From positions 1 through 64,000 of the forward strand of contig NZ_MTAW01000238.1 of the NCBI RefSeq assembly GCF_002154725.1: a stretch of 64,000 nt of DNA, written 5' to 3'. This document shows, piece by piece, positions 47,594 through 57,629 of the stretch (position 1 is its first letter; each line of letters starts with the position of its first letter). Made by a program: the position numbers and the translations under genes. The notes under the pieces are model-generated. The model did not search any database, was not told the origin of the DNA, and worked only from the letters and a program-made list of their open reading frames with translations. The DNA is from Nostoc sp. 106C. GTDB lineage: Bacteria; Cyanobacteriota; Cyanobacteriia; Cyanobacteriales; Nostocaceae.

Positions 47594-48703
47594 ATGACTA
47601 AAACAATCGTCGTCAAAATCGGCACTTCTAGCCTGACTCAACCAGAAACCGGACAACTGGCACTTTCCACTATTGCTACCTTAGCTGAAACACTTTCTGA
47701 TTTAAGACGCCAAGGTCATCGAGTGATTTTGGTTTCCTCTGGTGCTGTGGGAGTAGGTTGTGCGCGCTTGGGCTTAACGGAACGTCCCAAAGCGATCGCT
47801 CTCAAACAGGCGGTAGCAGCCATTGGGCAAGGGCGGTTAATGCGGGTTTACGACGATTTATTTACTACCCTGCAACAGCCGATCGCGCAAGTTTTGTTAA
47901 CTCGTAGCGATTTAGTACAGCGCAGCCGCTATCTCAACATCTACAACACCTTTCGGGAACTGCTGGGATTGGGAGTGATTCCGGTAGTTAATGAAAACGA
48001 TACGGTAGCGGTTGATGAGCTAAAATTTGGCGATAATGACACCCTTTCCGCATTAGTTGCCAGTCTCATAGAAGCAGATTGGCTATTTTTGCTGACTGAT
48101 GTTGATAGATTGTACTCAGCCGATCCCCGTTCCGTTCCGGATGCGCAACCGATCGCTTTGGTGAGTAGCATTAAAGAATTAGCTGAATTACAGGTACAAA
48201 CAGGCTCGCAAGGTTCTCAATGGGGTACTGGTGGGATGGTGACTAAAATTTCGGCGGCGAGAATCGCGATCGCGGCTGGCGTGCGTACTGTTATTACCCA
48301 AGGGCGATTTCCCCGCAATATCGAAAAAATCATCGCAGGCGAACCCATTGGTACACACTTTGAGCCGCAACCAGAACCAACCTCAGCGCGCAAACGCTGG
48401 ATAGCTTATGGCCTTATACCTGCTGGGAAATTGTATTTAGATGCTGGTGCGATCGCGGCAATTTCCCAAGCGGGAAAATCGTTATTGGCAGCTGGTATTA
48501 AAGCAGTAGAAGGAGAGTTTGATACTCAAGAAGCCGTGCAATTGTGTGATAGCACTGGTAACGAAATTGCTAGAGGACTGGTGAACTATAACAGCGAAGA
48601 TTTGCAAAAAATTCGCGGGTGTCATTCACGAGAAATTCCCGCAATTTTGGGCTATGGGGGTGCGGAAACTGTAGTCCACCGAGATAATTTAGTTTTGACC
48701 TAA
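47594..48703 (+). CDS. proB: Glutamate 5-kinase
   Basis: A 369-residue enzyme for the first step of proline synthesis, ATP-dependent phosphorylation of glutamate. The amino-acid-kinase domain (1-250) has [37 protein letters not shown] and [15 protein letters not shown]. The C-terminal PUA domain (about 275-365) has [13 protein letters not shown] and [21 protein letters not shown]. The DNA just upstream is made of TGACTAA/CAATGAC heptamers that run up to the ATG. Confidence 0.96.
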   Translation: MTKTIVVKIGTSSLTQPETGQLALSTIATLAETLSDLRRQGHRVILVSSGAVGVGCARLGLTERPKAIALKQAVAAIGQGRLMRVYDDLFTTLQQPIAQVLLTRSDLVQRSRYLNIYNTFRELLGLGVIPVVNENDTVAVDELKFGDNDTLSALVASLIEADWLFLLTDVDRLYSADPRSVPDAQPIALVSSIKELAELQVQTGSQGSQWGTGGMVTKISAARIAIAAGVRTVITQGRFPRNIEKIIAGEPIGTHFEPQPEPTSARKRWIAYGLIPAGKLYLDAGAIAAISQAGKSLLAAGIKAVEGEFDTQEAVQLCDSTGNEIARGLVNYNSEDLQKIRGCHSREIPAILGYGGAETVVHRDNLVLT

Positions 48704-48743
48704 ATTGCAGATGCACCTGTGGAAGTTGATGTTTTGGATATCG

Positions 48744-48845
48744 AACCACAAATAAACACCGATGCACACCGATGTTTATCTGTCTTGAAAAGTTCTGAGC
48801 GCCGGAAGCCGGCGCTCCGACTTTTCGCTGTGTGCATCTGTGGTT
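48744..48845. repeat. 102-bp nested palindrome between convergent genes
   Basis: Four matched arm pairs in order: AACCACA/TGTGGTT (48744 and 48839), GATGCACAC/GTGTGCATC (48761 and 48830), GAAAAGT/ACTTTTC (48787 and 48820) and GCGCCGG/CCGGCGC (48799 and 48809). It sits between proB (plus) and the Hpt-CheW-REC gene (minus), and probably acts as a two-way terminator. It looks like a dispersed repeat element. Confidence 0.8.
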
Positions 48846-48863
48846 CCTTTTATTTCTATCCCT

Positions 48864-50582
48864 TTAGCAATAGCTTTTCTGTTCAACGATTAACTTCAGC
48901 GCCGCCAAAAATTCTTGCTCAACGTAAGGTTTTGTGAAATAGGTAGTGGCTCCTAATTGCATTGCTAACAGGCGGTGCTTATTAGTACTGCAAGAACTGA
49001 GCATTACCACTGGTATTTTTGTTAATTGTGGATTTTTAAGACGATAGCTGAGAAACTCAAAGCCATTCATATTAGGCATTTCAACATCACAGATTATCAG
49101 TTGGATGTGAGAATTTTGCTGCAACTGTGCGATTGCCTTCTGTCCATCTTCTGCCTGTAAAACTTTGTAACCTACTTTTTGCAAAGCCAGAGATACAATA
49201 TGTCGCACACTATTAGAATCATCTACGACCAGAACAGTAGGTTCTTGGCTCACGATTGCTGCGTTTGGAGAATCAAGCAATTTAGCAGTGACGCTAACCT
49301 CTTGACTTTGGTCAATCTTCTGCTGCAACAGCGCCGCAACATCAATTACTGGCAGCAAGCTATCTTTCCAACTGGTACAACCATAAACATAACTAGGCAG
49401 TTTACTTTGTGCTTCCAAAGGTTGGATAACTAGCTCTGGCTCTGCAATTAGAGACTCAATCTCTGGCTGTAAGGCAAAAATTTGCTGACCTAGGCTAAGT
49501 ACTAATATTGGCTCAGGCTGATGATTCCGATACTGAACTGCGATTAAAGTTTGTTCAGCAGTTTTCTCTGGCAGTAGATTGCCGTAGCTTAGTAGTTGTG
49601 ACAGTTGATAAGTTGGGATGATTTTTCCTTGCCAATGCAAAAACCATTGTTGTTGGGAATAGATAATTTGGTCGGCTTTGGCAACTAAAATTTCTTCAAC
49701 GCTGTTGGAATTGATGGTAAAAATATTACCATTCGCCACCCAGACAAATAACTGAGAAGTTTTTACTCGCCGTGGCAATGCAGTATTATGGGTGTCTTGG
49801 GTGACAGCGACAACCGAACTATGGACTTGCTTTCTCTGTTGAGAAAAATCTTTTTTCAAGATGACCTCGTAAGCTGCACGCCAGCCTACCAAGGCGATGT
49901 GTCCAATAGTTTGAGCAGCGTGCGGGCTTACTTTTAGGGTAGCGATCGTCATTTGAGCGATCGCGACAAACTCAGAGAGTTTTAATAATTCACCAAAGCC
50001 TAAAAACTCCTCTGCCTGTCTTATCAGTTGCTTTGCTAACTTATCAGCTGCCGATTCAGCCAGAATCATTTCTAGCTTTTCTAAAGCCTGGGACACCTCT
50101 GTAATCCGAATCAACTGGGATACATCTGTTTCTAGATTTGAGGTGTGAGCAGGAGTGGCTACTGCTGGTAGTTTATGGCTGAGTAGTCTAGCCTCTAAAT
50201 GCGCAAAAACTGGTTCTGCTTTAGCTAAGATACTAGCTGTATCATCAGGTTTTGCTTGAATTTGAGCTATTAAAAGTAACCGTAGACACTCATTAGCTTG
50301 TAGGAGCAAAGCCGCTAGCTCAGAGTCAATTTGAGTCTTTTCCAGCGACACAAACCGAAAGATCTTCTCCAAACGATGAGCTAGGATTTGGGTGTCAGTT
50401 AAATTAACCTGGGTTGCTGCACTTTTAATAGTATGAGCAGCTCGCACCAGGTTACGAATCTTGGAAGAAGTATAGTTATATGGAAGCTCTAGTAGTCCAT
50501 TGTGAATTTGCTGTAGAAGTCCTGAGGCTTCTTGAACAAAGTACTGGTCAATATTTTCTTGGATACCAAAGTCAAGGACCAT
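48864..50582 (-). CDS. Hpt-CheW-REC protein lacking a kinase domain (CheA-like)
   Basis: A 572-residue taxis-type signalling protein. The Hpt domain (about 1-115) has the phosphorylatable His in RAAHTIKSAATQ (near 49). A helical linker follows, then a CheW-like domain (about 265-415; ILPVIDVAALL-type end, written here as SLLPVIDVAALLQQ), then a receiver domain (about 448-572; VLVVDDSNSVRH, acceptor Asp in IICDVEMPNMNG, final Lys in YFTKPY). It has no dimerisation or ATPase part, so it cannot autophosphorylate and needs a kinase from elsewhere. It lies 156 bp downstream of the photoreceptor gene on the same strand. Confidence 0.92.
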   Translation of the reverse strand: MVLDFGIQENIDQYFVQEASGLLQQIHNGLLELPYNYTSSKIRNLVRAAHTIKSAATQVNLTDTQILAHRLEKIFRFVSLEKTQIDSELAALLLQANECLRLLLIAQIQAKPDDTASILAKAEPVFAHLEARLLSHKLPAVATPAHTSNLETDVSQLIRITEVSQALEKLEMILAESAADKLAKQLIRQAEEFLGFGELLKLSEFVAIAQMTIATLKVSPHAAQTIGHIALVGWRAAYEVILKKDFSQQRKQVHSSVVAVTQDTHNTALPRRVKTSQLFVWVANGNIFTINSNSVEEILVAKADQIIYSQQQWFLHWQGKIIPTYQLSQLLSYGNLLPEKTAEQTLIAVQYRNHQPEPILVLSLGQQIFALQPEIESLIAEPELVIQPLEAQSKLPSYVYGCTSWKDSLLPVIDVAALLQQKIDQSQEVSVTAKLLDSPNAAIVSQEPTVLVVDDSNSVRHIVSLALQKVGYKVLQAEDGQKAIAQLQQNSHIQLIICDVEMPNMNGFEFLSYRLKNPQLTKIPVVMLSSCSTNKHRLLAMQLGATTYFTKPYVEQEFLAALKLIVEQKSYC

Positions 50583-50738
50583 AGCTATGTTCCTATATTT
50601 ATGTAAGAGGAAACAAATGTTGAAATAAGTAAGACAAAATTCTCTAACATTGGGGTGTTGAGCTTATACCAATTTGAAAAATGATTGCAACAATTGGAAA
50701 TTTAAATGCAATCTAAAATTGTATAATTCACACTTTTC

Positions 50739-53711
50739 CTAAAAGTCTTGTGCAAATATTGCTAACTGGGCTAATGACTCTGCCATTGCTAGGGCTTGCT
50801 CTGAAGTCTGATTGGCAATAGTAGCAACTCCCAAAATAGATTCATTTGCAGAGGTAGAAGTTTGGGCTTGAACAGCCGCAGCTTGGGCAATCTCTGCCAC
50901 TAGCGTTTTCATTTGGTTACTAATAGCAATCATCTCATTTAATTGCTGCTGAGTTTCTTCTATCAATTCAGTACTGCTTTTTGCATATTCGGCTTTGGAC
51001 TCAATAGCAGCAATGATTTCGTGGCTTTCTGTCTGAATTTGTGCAACGAGTGGTTGAACTTCTGCAATATCAGAATCTAACTGTTGTACTAAAGAAAGCA
51101 TTTTTTGTGCGATCTCAGCAAATGGTTGACTCGCTTCTCCAGCACGAGATGCTTCAAGTGCCGTGTGCATGGCTTGCAGCTTCATCTGCGAGACAACATT
51201 ACTCATGAGACTTACTATTTCAGAGAGCTTTTGAGAAGGTTTTTCTATACAGTTAACTTTGGCGGCAGCTTCTACAACTGTTTGTTGGATAGTACAGATG
51301 CTATTTAAAATCCGATTTATCGACACATTTTCATCTTGTACTCTTTGACTAAGCTGCTGTTCTTGGAGTTCTATTCGTTGGGCAGAGATAATCATTTCCT
51401 GAGCTGAATCACCCAACAGTTGAATTTGATTGTAGATGGAATTAATGCATTGCATCTGCTCAAGAGCAACTCCTGTAGAAAAGGTTTGCACAACTGTATT
51501 GCTACTTTTGAGCAGTTCTGAGACTTGAATCCGGATCTGTTCTTGTTTTTGAGACTGTTGAACAGATGATGCTTCCGCAGCTTGGTATGCTTGATCTACT
51601 TGGTTGAGGAGTCTCGCATGGTCGAGAGCAAATCCGACTTGCATGGCGATCTGAGCGAACAAATCAATCTCAGACTGCTGCCAATCACGGGGAGCAGAAC
51701 ATTGATGTGCAATTAATAAGCCAAATAGTTGGTCGTCTTTAAGAATTGGTGCGACCAAATTTGCTTTGACTGCAAAAGGTTCGAGTTGGTTAATATGACA
51801 CCTGGTCAAACCTGCTTCATAAATATTGTTAGTAGCTTCGACTCTGCCAGCTTGGTACTTTTCTACATAGCCTTCTACAAAACAGGGATCTTTGATTTTG
51901 GCCCACAACGCTTTGGGAAAACCTGGAAGCACTGATTCTGCAATCACAGTGCCATACCAGTCGGCATCAAAACCATAAACTAGCACTCGGTCAGTACTAA
52001 TCGCTTTGCGGACTTCTTCAACAGTAGTTTTGAGCACATCCTCTTCATTGAGGGATTCTCGAATACGGCGCGTCAAGTCTGCCTGCAAATGAGTTCGCAC
52101 ACTTTCAGCATCAATTCGCTGAAGCAACCTTGCATGGTCAAGAGCAAATCCGGCTTGCATGGCGATCTGAGCGAACAAATCAATCTCGGATTGTCGCCAA
52201 TTACGAGGAGCGGAACATTGATGCGCAATTAATAAGCCAAATAGTTGGTCGTCTTTGAGAATTGGTGCGACCAAATTTGCTTTGACTGCAAAAGGTTCGA
52301 GTTGGTTAATGTGACACTCGGTCAAACCCGCTTCATAAATATTGTTAGTAGCTTGGACTCTACCAGCTTGATACCTTTCTACATAGCCTTCTACAAAACA
52401 GGGGTCTTTGATTTTGGCTCGCAACGCTTTGGGAAAACCTGGAAGCACTGATTCTGCAATCACAGTGCCATACCAGTCGGCATCAAAGTCATAAACTAGC
52501 ACTCGGTCAGCGCTAATTGCTTTACGGACTTCTTCAACAGTAGTTTTGAGCACATCCTCTTCATTGAGTGACTCTCGAATGCGGCGGATAATATCTACAA
52601 ATGTCTGAGTTTGATCGTTTTTCGTATCTATCTGGTCAATTAGGCTAGTGTAGTTGAGAACAAAGCCCACTTGTGTAGCTATCTGAGCGAACAAATCAAT
52701 CTCAGACTGCTGCCAAAAGCGAGGTTTAGAGCACTCATGGGCAATTAATAAGCCAAATAGTTGATCTTTTTTGAGAATGGGTGCAACTAAATTTGCTTTG
52801 ACAGCAAATCTTTCTAATAAGGCAATATGACAATCAGTGAGATCGGTTTGATAGATATCATCAATAGCAACGATGCGACCGTTCTGGTATTTTTCAACAT
52901 ATCCTTCCTCAAAACAGGGGTCTGAGACTGTAGCCCACAAAGTTTTTGGTAAACCGAATGCCACTGATTCGGCGACAAAGGTTCCTTCTCCATTGGGGTT
53001 GAAGCGAAAGATGGTGACGCGATCAGTACTTAAGGCTGTACGGACTTCTTCAACGGTGGTTTTGAGAACATCTTCTTCATTGAGGAATTCGTGAATGCGG
53101 CGAGTAATGTTCATCAAAACTTGGACATGTTCAGCTTCAAATTCTTGTTTCCAAAGCAAATCTGGAAGCTGTTTTTTGATTAAGCTAATGTTTTTTTCTA
53201 AAACAACCAGTTCATCTTTGCTAGCGATCGCAGCACGAGTACTCACATTTTCTGGAAGTAGCCTATGTACAATATTATTAGAGAGTGCAGCTGCATTCAC
53301 GAGTGGACGAATAGCGCGATTCGCCAAACTTGCCGCGATCGCACCTACCAACAAAGTCGTTCCCCCTGTCCCAATTAACAAAAGTGATAGCTGTTTTTGG
53401 AGTGCCAGTTTAGTTTCTGTTAAATCTTTAGTACTTAGTTGTTTCGCATTAGGAATCTGCTCGCTAATTAGCTGGTTCCCAATGCAATAGGTTGTAGCTC
53501 CGACTGTCAGTACGGGAAGCATACTGATGATACAAGACCAAACTGTTGCCTTGACCTTTAAACTCCAATCTCGCCGTTCCAGTCGTTGACCAGAAGCAAA
53601 CTGAATTATTGTTGGCCGTTTTGAACTAACGTTTCCTATGTCTTGCTGACTACCCTTTAACCGATCAATTTTTTTTTGCCCAGCTTGCTTTTGAGGAGAA
53701 GACTTAGTCAT
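50739..53711 (-). CDS. Methyl-accepting protein with three DXCF-type cyanobacteriochrome GAF domains (PixJ-like)
   Basis: A 990-residue membrane receptor. Two helices (about 53-78, 107-130) bracket a short loop and a HAMP-like segment follows. Three GAF domains (about 200-360, 375-535, 548-708) each carry the chromophore Cys in D/E/R-CHI (near 294, 465, 637) and the second Cys in a DPCF motif (near 265, 436, 608), the signature of blue/green dual-Cys cyanobacteriochromes. The C-terminal MA domain (about 715-990) has a diverged tip (ALEASRAGEASQPFAEIAQ). It is likely a phototaxis receptor. GAF2 and GAF3 are almost identical. Confidence 0.87.
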   Translation of the reverse strand: MTKSSPQKQAGQKKIDRLKGSQQDIGNVSSKRPTIIQFASGQRLERRDWSLKVKATVWSCIISMLPVLTVGATTYCIGNQLISEQIPNAKQLSTKDLTETKLALQKQLSLLLIGTGGTTLLVGAIAASLANRAIRPLVNAAALSNNIVHRLLPENVSTRAAIASKDELVVLEKNISLIKKQLPDLLWKQEFEAEHVQVLMNITRRIHEFLNEEDVLKTTVEEVRTALSTDRVTIFRFNPNGEGTFVAESVAFGLPKTLWATVSDPCFEEGYVEKYQNGRIVAIDDIYQTDLTDCHIALLERFAVKANLVAPILKKDQLFGLLIAHECSKPRFWQQSEIDLFAQIATQVGFVLNYTSLIDQIDTKNDQTQTFVDIIRRIRESLNEEDVLKTTVEEVRKAISADRVLVYDFDADWYGTVIAESVLPGFPKALRAKIKDPCFVEGYVERYQAGRVQATNNIYEAGLTECHINQLEPFAVKANLVAPILKDDQLFGLLIAHQCSAPRNWRQSEIDLFAQIAMQAGFALDHARLLQRIDAESVRTHLQADLTRRIRESLNEEDVLKTTVEEVRKAISTDRVLVYGFDADWYGTVIAESVLPGFPKALWAKIKDPCFVEGYVEKYQAGRVEATNNIYEAGLTRCHINQLEPFAVKANLVAPILKDDQLFGLLIAHQCSAPRDWQQSEIDLFAQIAMQVGFALDHARLLNQVDQAYQAAEASSVQQSQKQEQIRIQVSELLKSSNTVVQTFSTGVALEQMQCINSIYNQIQLLGDSAQEMIISAQRIELQEQQLSQRVQDENVSINRILNSICTIQQTVVEAAAKVNCIEKPSQKLSEIVSLMSNVVSQMKLQAMHTALEASRAGEASQPFAEIAQKMLSLVQQLDSDIAEVQPLVAQIQTESHEIIAAIESKAEYAKSSTELIEETQQQLNEMIAISNQMKTLVAEIAQAAAVQAQTSTSANESILGVATIANQTSEQALAMAESLAQLAIFAQDF

Positions 53712-54166
53712 AAATAAAGTCAGATAATTCTACAGAAATTATTCAAGAAAATCGCCAGATTCATTTCATCAACTTAGCTGCTAGGGTAGTGCACTTGTTG
53801 CGATCGCGGCTTTGTCTAAAGTCGAGCCAGAAAGCCCAAATTTGCTAGGGTTATATATGAGACTTCGGCTTAGGAGAGTATTTACTACAAATTGAGGTCT
53901 ACTAGAGTTTTGTCAGACTGTTACAAATTGCTCTCAAAACCTTAGATCGCGTTATTTTCACTCTTGAGACTTTTTGCCTGTTTTTAGAGATCTGATGCAC
54001 CGAATTTATACTTTTGTGTATTTAGTATATTAGTGCTTAATTGAGCAGAAGTATATTCCTTAAGTTTTTGAATTATTATATATACAGCAACTAGCTAGAT
54101 GTGTATATTAGAAAATCAAAGATTTTTCATCCCCTAAAAGATATATACTTAGCAACTATTAATGTA
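53712..54166. other. Gene-free stretch upstream of the photoreceptor
   Basis: No credible gene is seen. The region contains a HIP1 site near 53801 and AT-rich DNA that may hold the photoreceptor promoter. Confidence 0.45.
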
Positions 54167-54200
54167 TAAAAAAAATAGGTGCCAATCGAATTGAACACCT
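54167..54200 (-). terminator. Terminator of the periplasmic-binding protein gene
   Basis: On the minus strand AGGTG and CACCT (plus-strand 54196-54200 and 54177-54181) form a short stem followed by a run of T (plus-strand A at 54167-54175). Confidence 0.6.
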
Positions 54201-54242
54201 GCGAAAAATTCAAGAATTTTTAGTATAAATAGAAACAATATT

Positions 54243-55712
54243 TTATTGCAATAGTACAAAATCGTAGCCAGTACTAGAAGCGCAAGGCTTACCTGACTGA
54301 CAAGGCTCAATTTTGACTAAAAAGACTCCACCTTGGCGATCGCCTGATGATGAAAACTGAATTTTACCAGTTGCTCCCATCGCTGAAAAATTAGAATTTG
54401 CTAGCACCTTTTGCAAGCCTTGGCGAGTACTATCTTCTTTTAAACCAGCGATAATTACCTGAAGTGCATCGTAAGCTGTCGCCGTTCGCGGACTTACATC
54501 TCCACCCCAAAGTTTAGCAGCTTTATCAGCAAAGGAATTACCTTTACTCATATTACGGTTAGCATCCCGATGCCAAGGTACAGATACCACCATCCCTTTA
54601 ATATCCCCTTGCCCAAACTTTAAAACCTTTTCACCATAAAGCTGTTGAGAACCAAAAAGTGCTAATCTGCCTTTATTCTCTTTTGCGACATCAAGAGCAG
54701 GATTGATATTATCTGGTCTGGGGATAAGAAGTATAGCTTCTGCCCCATCGCTGGTGGCCTTAGCAATAAAATCGCTAGCTCTAAAATTTGCTGCCCCTAA
54801 ATCGCAATCTGTACCAGTAACTTTTCCCCCTGCTTTACTGATTAAATCACTATATTCTTTGACAAGTTCTTGATTTGCTTTTTCTTGACTAGATGTGTCT
54901 TGAGTTGTTCTAAATGATGAATCTCGGCAAATAGATATATTAGTACGGCGTTCTTTTTTAACAATATATTCAGCAAGAGCTTGATTGAAAATATTACGAT
55001 TGGGGCTGACATTGAAGACATATCTGGTATCCCCAAAAAACTGTGCCTGATTTTGTCCAGGCTGATTTCTACCACTACCTGGAGAGACTCTCACCAAACC
55101 ACTCTGTTTATAAAGCTTTTCGTTGCGCCCAAAGCCTACTACTGCCAGAAGATTAGAGTCTCTCGCCAACTCATTATCTATCGTTTCAAGCTGACCAAAG
55201 CTATTTAAATTGGCAATTTGCAGCTGCAATGGCACTCCATTAATACCTCCACTGCTATTAACTTCTTCTTGAGCTTGTGCTACTCCACGTAAAGTCTCTT
55301 TTGCCTCATTCAAGCTACTACCAATTGGGGCAATTACGGCTACCTTTAAGGCTTTTGATCTACCAATTTTAGCATTATTCAAATAAATTAATGTCTCTGG
55401 GTCATTGCGCTTGCTTTGCAGGGATGCTTGAAATTTGATAATAGCAGTGCCAAAATCTCCTGCTTTAAAAGCATTTACGCCAGCCGCTTTCTCATCTGTA
55501 TTATCTGCTGTTACCAAAATTTTATCACCTATACTCATCCACTCTGGAGAAGAGGCGATCGGTAATGTAGGCGAATTTACCATTGAGGGTGTTGAGGGTG
55601 TTGCGATTGGTTTAGAAGCAACTTTGCTGACTAACCATAAAATACCTGCTACCATCACACCCGCAATTCCCAGAGAGACCAGTAACCGTATATTCTCGTC
55701 CTTAACTGTCAT
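54243..55712 (-). CDS. Type-1 periplasmic-binding (Peripla_BP_6) protein with membrane anchor
   Basis: A 489-residue protein. An N-terminal membrane helix (about 10-30) is followed by a Ser/Pro-rich linker, a short TPR-like segment (VNAFKAGDFGTAIIKFQAS, about 80-110), and a type-1 periplasmic-binding fold (about 123-480) with VAVIAPIGSSLNEAKETLRG, NSSGGINGVPLQL and AVVGFGRNEKLY. These folds bind branched-chain amino acids and similar ligands. No ABC membrane or ATPase subunits lie nearby; instead it follows a Ser/Thr kinase by 72 bp, so it may be a sensor rather than a transporter part. Confidence 0.88.
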   Translation of the reverse strand: MTVKDENIRLLVSLGIAGVMVAGILWLVSKVASKPIATPSTPSMVNSPTLPIASSPEWMSIGDKILVTADNTDEKAAGVNAFKAGDFGTAIIKFQASLQSKRNDPETLIYLNNAKIGRSKALKVAVIAPIGSSLNEAKETLRGVAQAQEEVNSSGGINGVPLQLQIANLNSFGQLETIDNELARDSNLLAVVGFGRNEKLYKQSGLVRVSPGSGRNQPGQNQAQFFGDTRYVFNVSPNRNIFNQALAEYIVKKERRTNISICRDSSFRTTQDTSSQEKANQELVKEYSDLISKAGGKVTGTDCDLGAANFRASDFIAKATSDGAEAILLIPRPDNINPALDVAKENKGRLALFGSQQLYGEKVLKFGQGDIKGMVVSVPWHRDANRNMSKGNSFADKAAKLWGGDVSPRTATAYDALQVIIAGLKEDSTRQGLQKVLANSNFSAMGATGKIQFSSSGDRQGGVFLVKIEPCQSGKPCASSTGYDFVLLQ

Positions 55713-55784
55713 AAATAACTACCCCTATTAATTAGATAAATTTATCTAAATACGGTCTAACAAAAGGTAAAATTAATTACAAAA

Positions 55785-57164
55785 TCAAAAATGTTTAGTA
55801 ATTAATCTGTCCATAATCTGGGATATTCCCATGAGAATAAATGCCAATAAACCACCAAGTATGATTAATAAGACTACAACTATCAATCCATTAGTTCCAG
55901 ATTGTAAAGGATTATTGATTTGCCAACTCTGGAATATATAGAAAATGAATAAATTTGTAATCACAGCAATAATAAATAAATACGTCTTTTCAAATAAAGA
56001 GCGAGATTGAGTAAAGATTAAAGCTGCTAAAATTATCACCCATATTCCAGAACTAATTAAAGTAGTTCCTAAAAAACTTAGGAGAGTAATAGCTAAAAAC
56101 GAACTACCTGAACCTACAATCACACCGCCTGGTAATAATTTGCTGATAGAGAATTGTGAGGGGGAAGCAGAGGGAGAGGGAGTAGGTTGTGGGATTGGCA
56201 GCTGTGGTGATATTACTTGCTGCGGTGAGATGATAGTATGAGGCACAGTCCAATGTGGAGCCATCTGAGAATTCAAGTCTTGTAAAACTTCTCTAGCTGA
56301 CTGATAACGCTGTTCATGGTTTTCTTTTAATAACTTATCAAGAACTAGCTCTAATTCTTGACTGATCGGCTGCGGTATTTGGCTGCGCCAATTATTAGTC
56401 CAGCTAAAACCTTGTTTCATCCACAGTTGAGATGGCGAAATATTAGTCAGTAGATGAAAACAAGCTATTCCCAAACTGTAGAGATCGCTAGCAGGATAAG
56501 CTTCGCCAAACTGAATTTGTTCAATTGCTGCATATCCTAAAGAACCAATAATTGTCCCTGGTGCAGTGTTGATTGTTTCTGTCTTTTGTTTAGATACACC
56601 AAAATCAATCAGCACTAACTTACAATCACGTTGACGACGAATAATATTTTCTGGCTTAATATCTCGGTGAATTACTTGTTGCTGATGTATTAATTCCAGC
56701 ACAGGTAACAAATCACTTAATAATTGTCGAATTTTAATTTCATCAAATAAACCCTGCTGTTTTAGCTCCTGCAATAAATTTTGCCCTTCTATTAATTCTT
56801 GTACTAAATATAAGTAGTCGTATTCTTTAAAATAAGCAAATAGTGTAGGAATTTGGTCATGCTTTCCGAGTTCTTGCAGACGTTTTGCTTCTCGTTCAAA
56901 CAACTCAGTGGCTTTTTTCTGGGCTTCACTACCGCCACCACCATAAAATTGACCGCGAACTAGCTGTTTAACAACGCATTGTTCATTTAGCTTGTCTACA
57001 TCATCTGCCAGATAAGTACGCGCAAATCCCCCTCTACCCAGCGGTTGGATAATGCGATAACGATTTCTTAGTAGCGATACTAACCCTGTTCCACAACTGA
57101 GGCAAAAATTTGAACCGTCAGGATTTAAGGGATTTGGACAATCGGGATTTAGGCAGCAGATCAT
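55785..57164 (-). CDS. Serine/threonine protein kinase with zinc-ribbon N-terminus and membrane tail
   Basis: A 459-residue Hanks-type kinase. A four-Cys zinc-ribbon-like segment (CLNPDCPNP...FCLSCG, residues 4-25) precedes the kinase domain (about 35-290), with GRGGFARTYLA, catalytic VIHRDIKPENII, DFG in LIDFGVSK and an APG-type activation loop. A Pro/Ser linker leads to three or four C-terminal membrane helices (about 350-450). The zinc-ribbon form is common in cyanobacteria. It is upstream of the binding protein at 54243 on the same strand, suggesting a joint pathway. Confidence 0.92.
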   Translation of the reverse strand: MICCLNPDCPNPLNPDGSNFCLSCGTGLVSLLRNRYRIIQPLGRGGFARTYLADDVDKLNEQCVVKQLVRGQFYGGGGSEAQKKATELFEREAKRLQELGKHDQIPTLFAYFKEYDYLYLVQELIEGQNLLQELKQQGLFDEIKIRQLLSDLLPVLELIHQQQVIHRDIKPENIIRRQRDCKLVLIDFGVSKQKTETINTAPGTIIGSLGYAAIEQIQFGEAYPASDLYSLGIACFHLLTNISPSQLWMKQGFSWTNNWRSQIPQPISQELELVLDKLLKENHEQRYQSAREVLQDLNSQMAPHWTVPHTIISPQQVISPQLPIPQPTPSPSASPSQFSISKLLPGGVIVGSGSSFLAITLLSFLGTTLISSGIWVIILAALIFTQSRSLFEKTYLFIIAVITNLFIFYIFQSWQINNPLQSGTNGLIVVVLLIILGGLLAFILMGISQIMDRLITKHF

Positions 57165-57629
57165 ATAATTGTCGCTGTCATTTTATTAACAATTAAAATA
57201 TAGCTTAAATTCATTTGTTCTCTGAGCTTGGTCGTTTTTTACTAATAATTCTTATAGAAAGGCAGACAGCGCAAAGCAGATGGCGGAAGGCAGGTCTCAG
57301 CTAAAAGATGCGGCTACTCCTAAACTGTTGAGTCAGTCCGGCAAAGCCTTGCTATAAACCTGGTGAACCTTCTCTTGGCGACTAGTAATAAGCAATATAT
57401 TTATTTGACGAATGATTTAGGATTGATACATTGCCAATTAATCAATGCAATCCTTGAATATTGGTGAGCATTATGCAATGGAGTTTAAGCCAGAAAAAAT
57501 AAAAATCTACCGCAAAATTATCTGCTTATTATGAGCCGAGAATACGCTTAATTTAGTCTGATGATTTTTGATAGTGATTGTCTATAATGTCATATATAGA
57601 CATAATTATTATATGAGTTTCAGAAAAAT
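57165..57629. other. Gene-free stretch
   Basis: About 465 bp between divergent genes. No coding sequence, strong terminator or repeat is evident. Confidence 0.45.

Noticed and set aside
53095-53490. 131-codon plus-strand ORF inside the photoreceptor gene
   Set aside because: Antisense shadow of a strongly supported gene with GAF and HAMP motifs.
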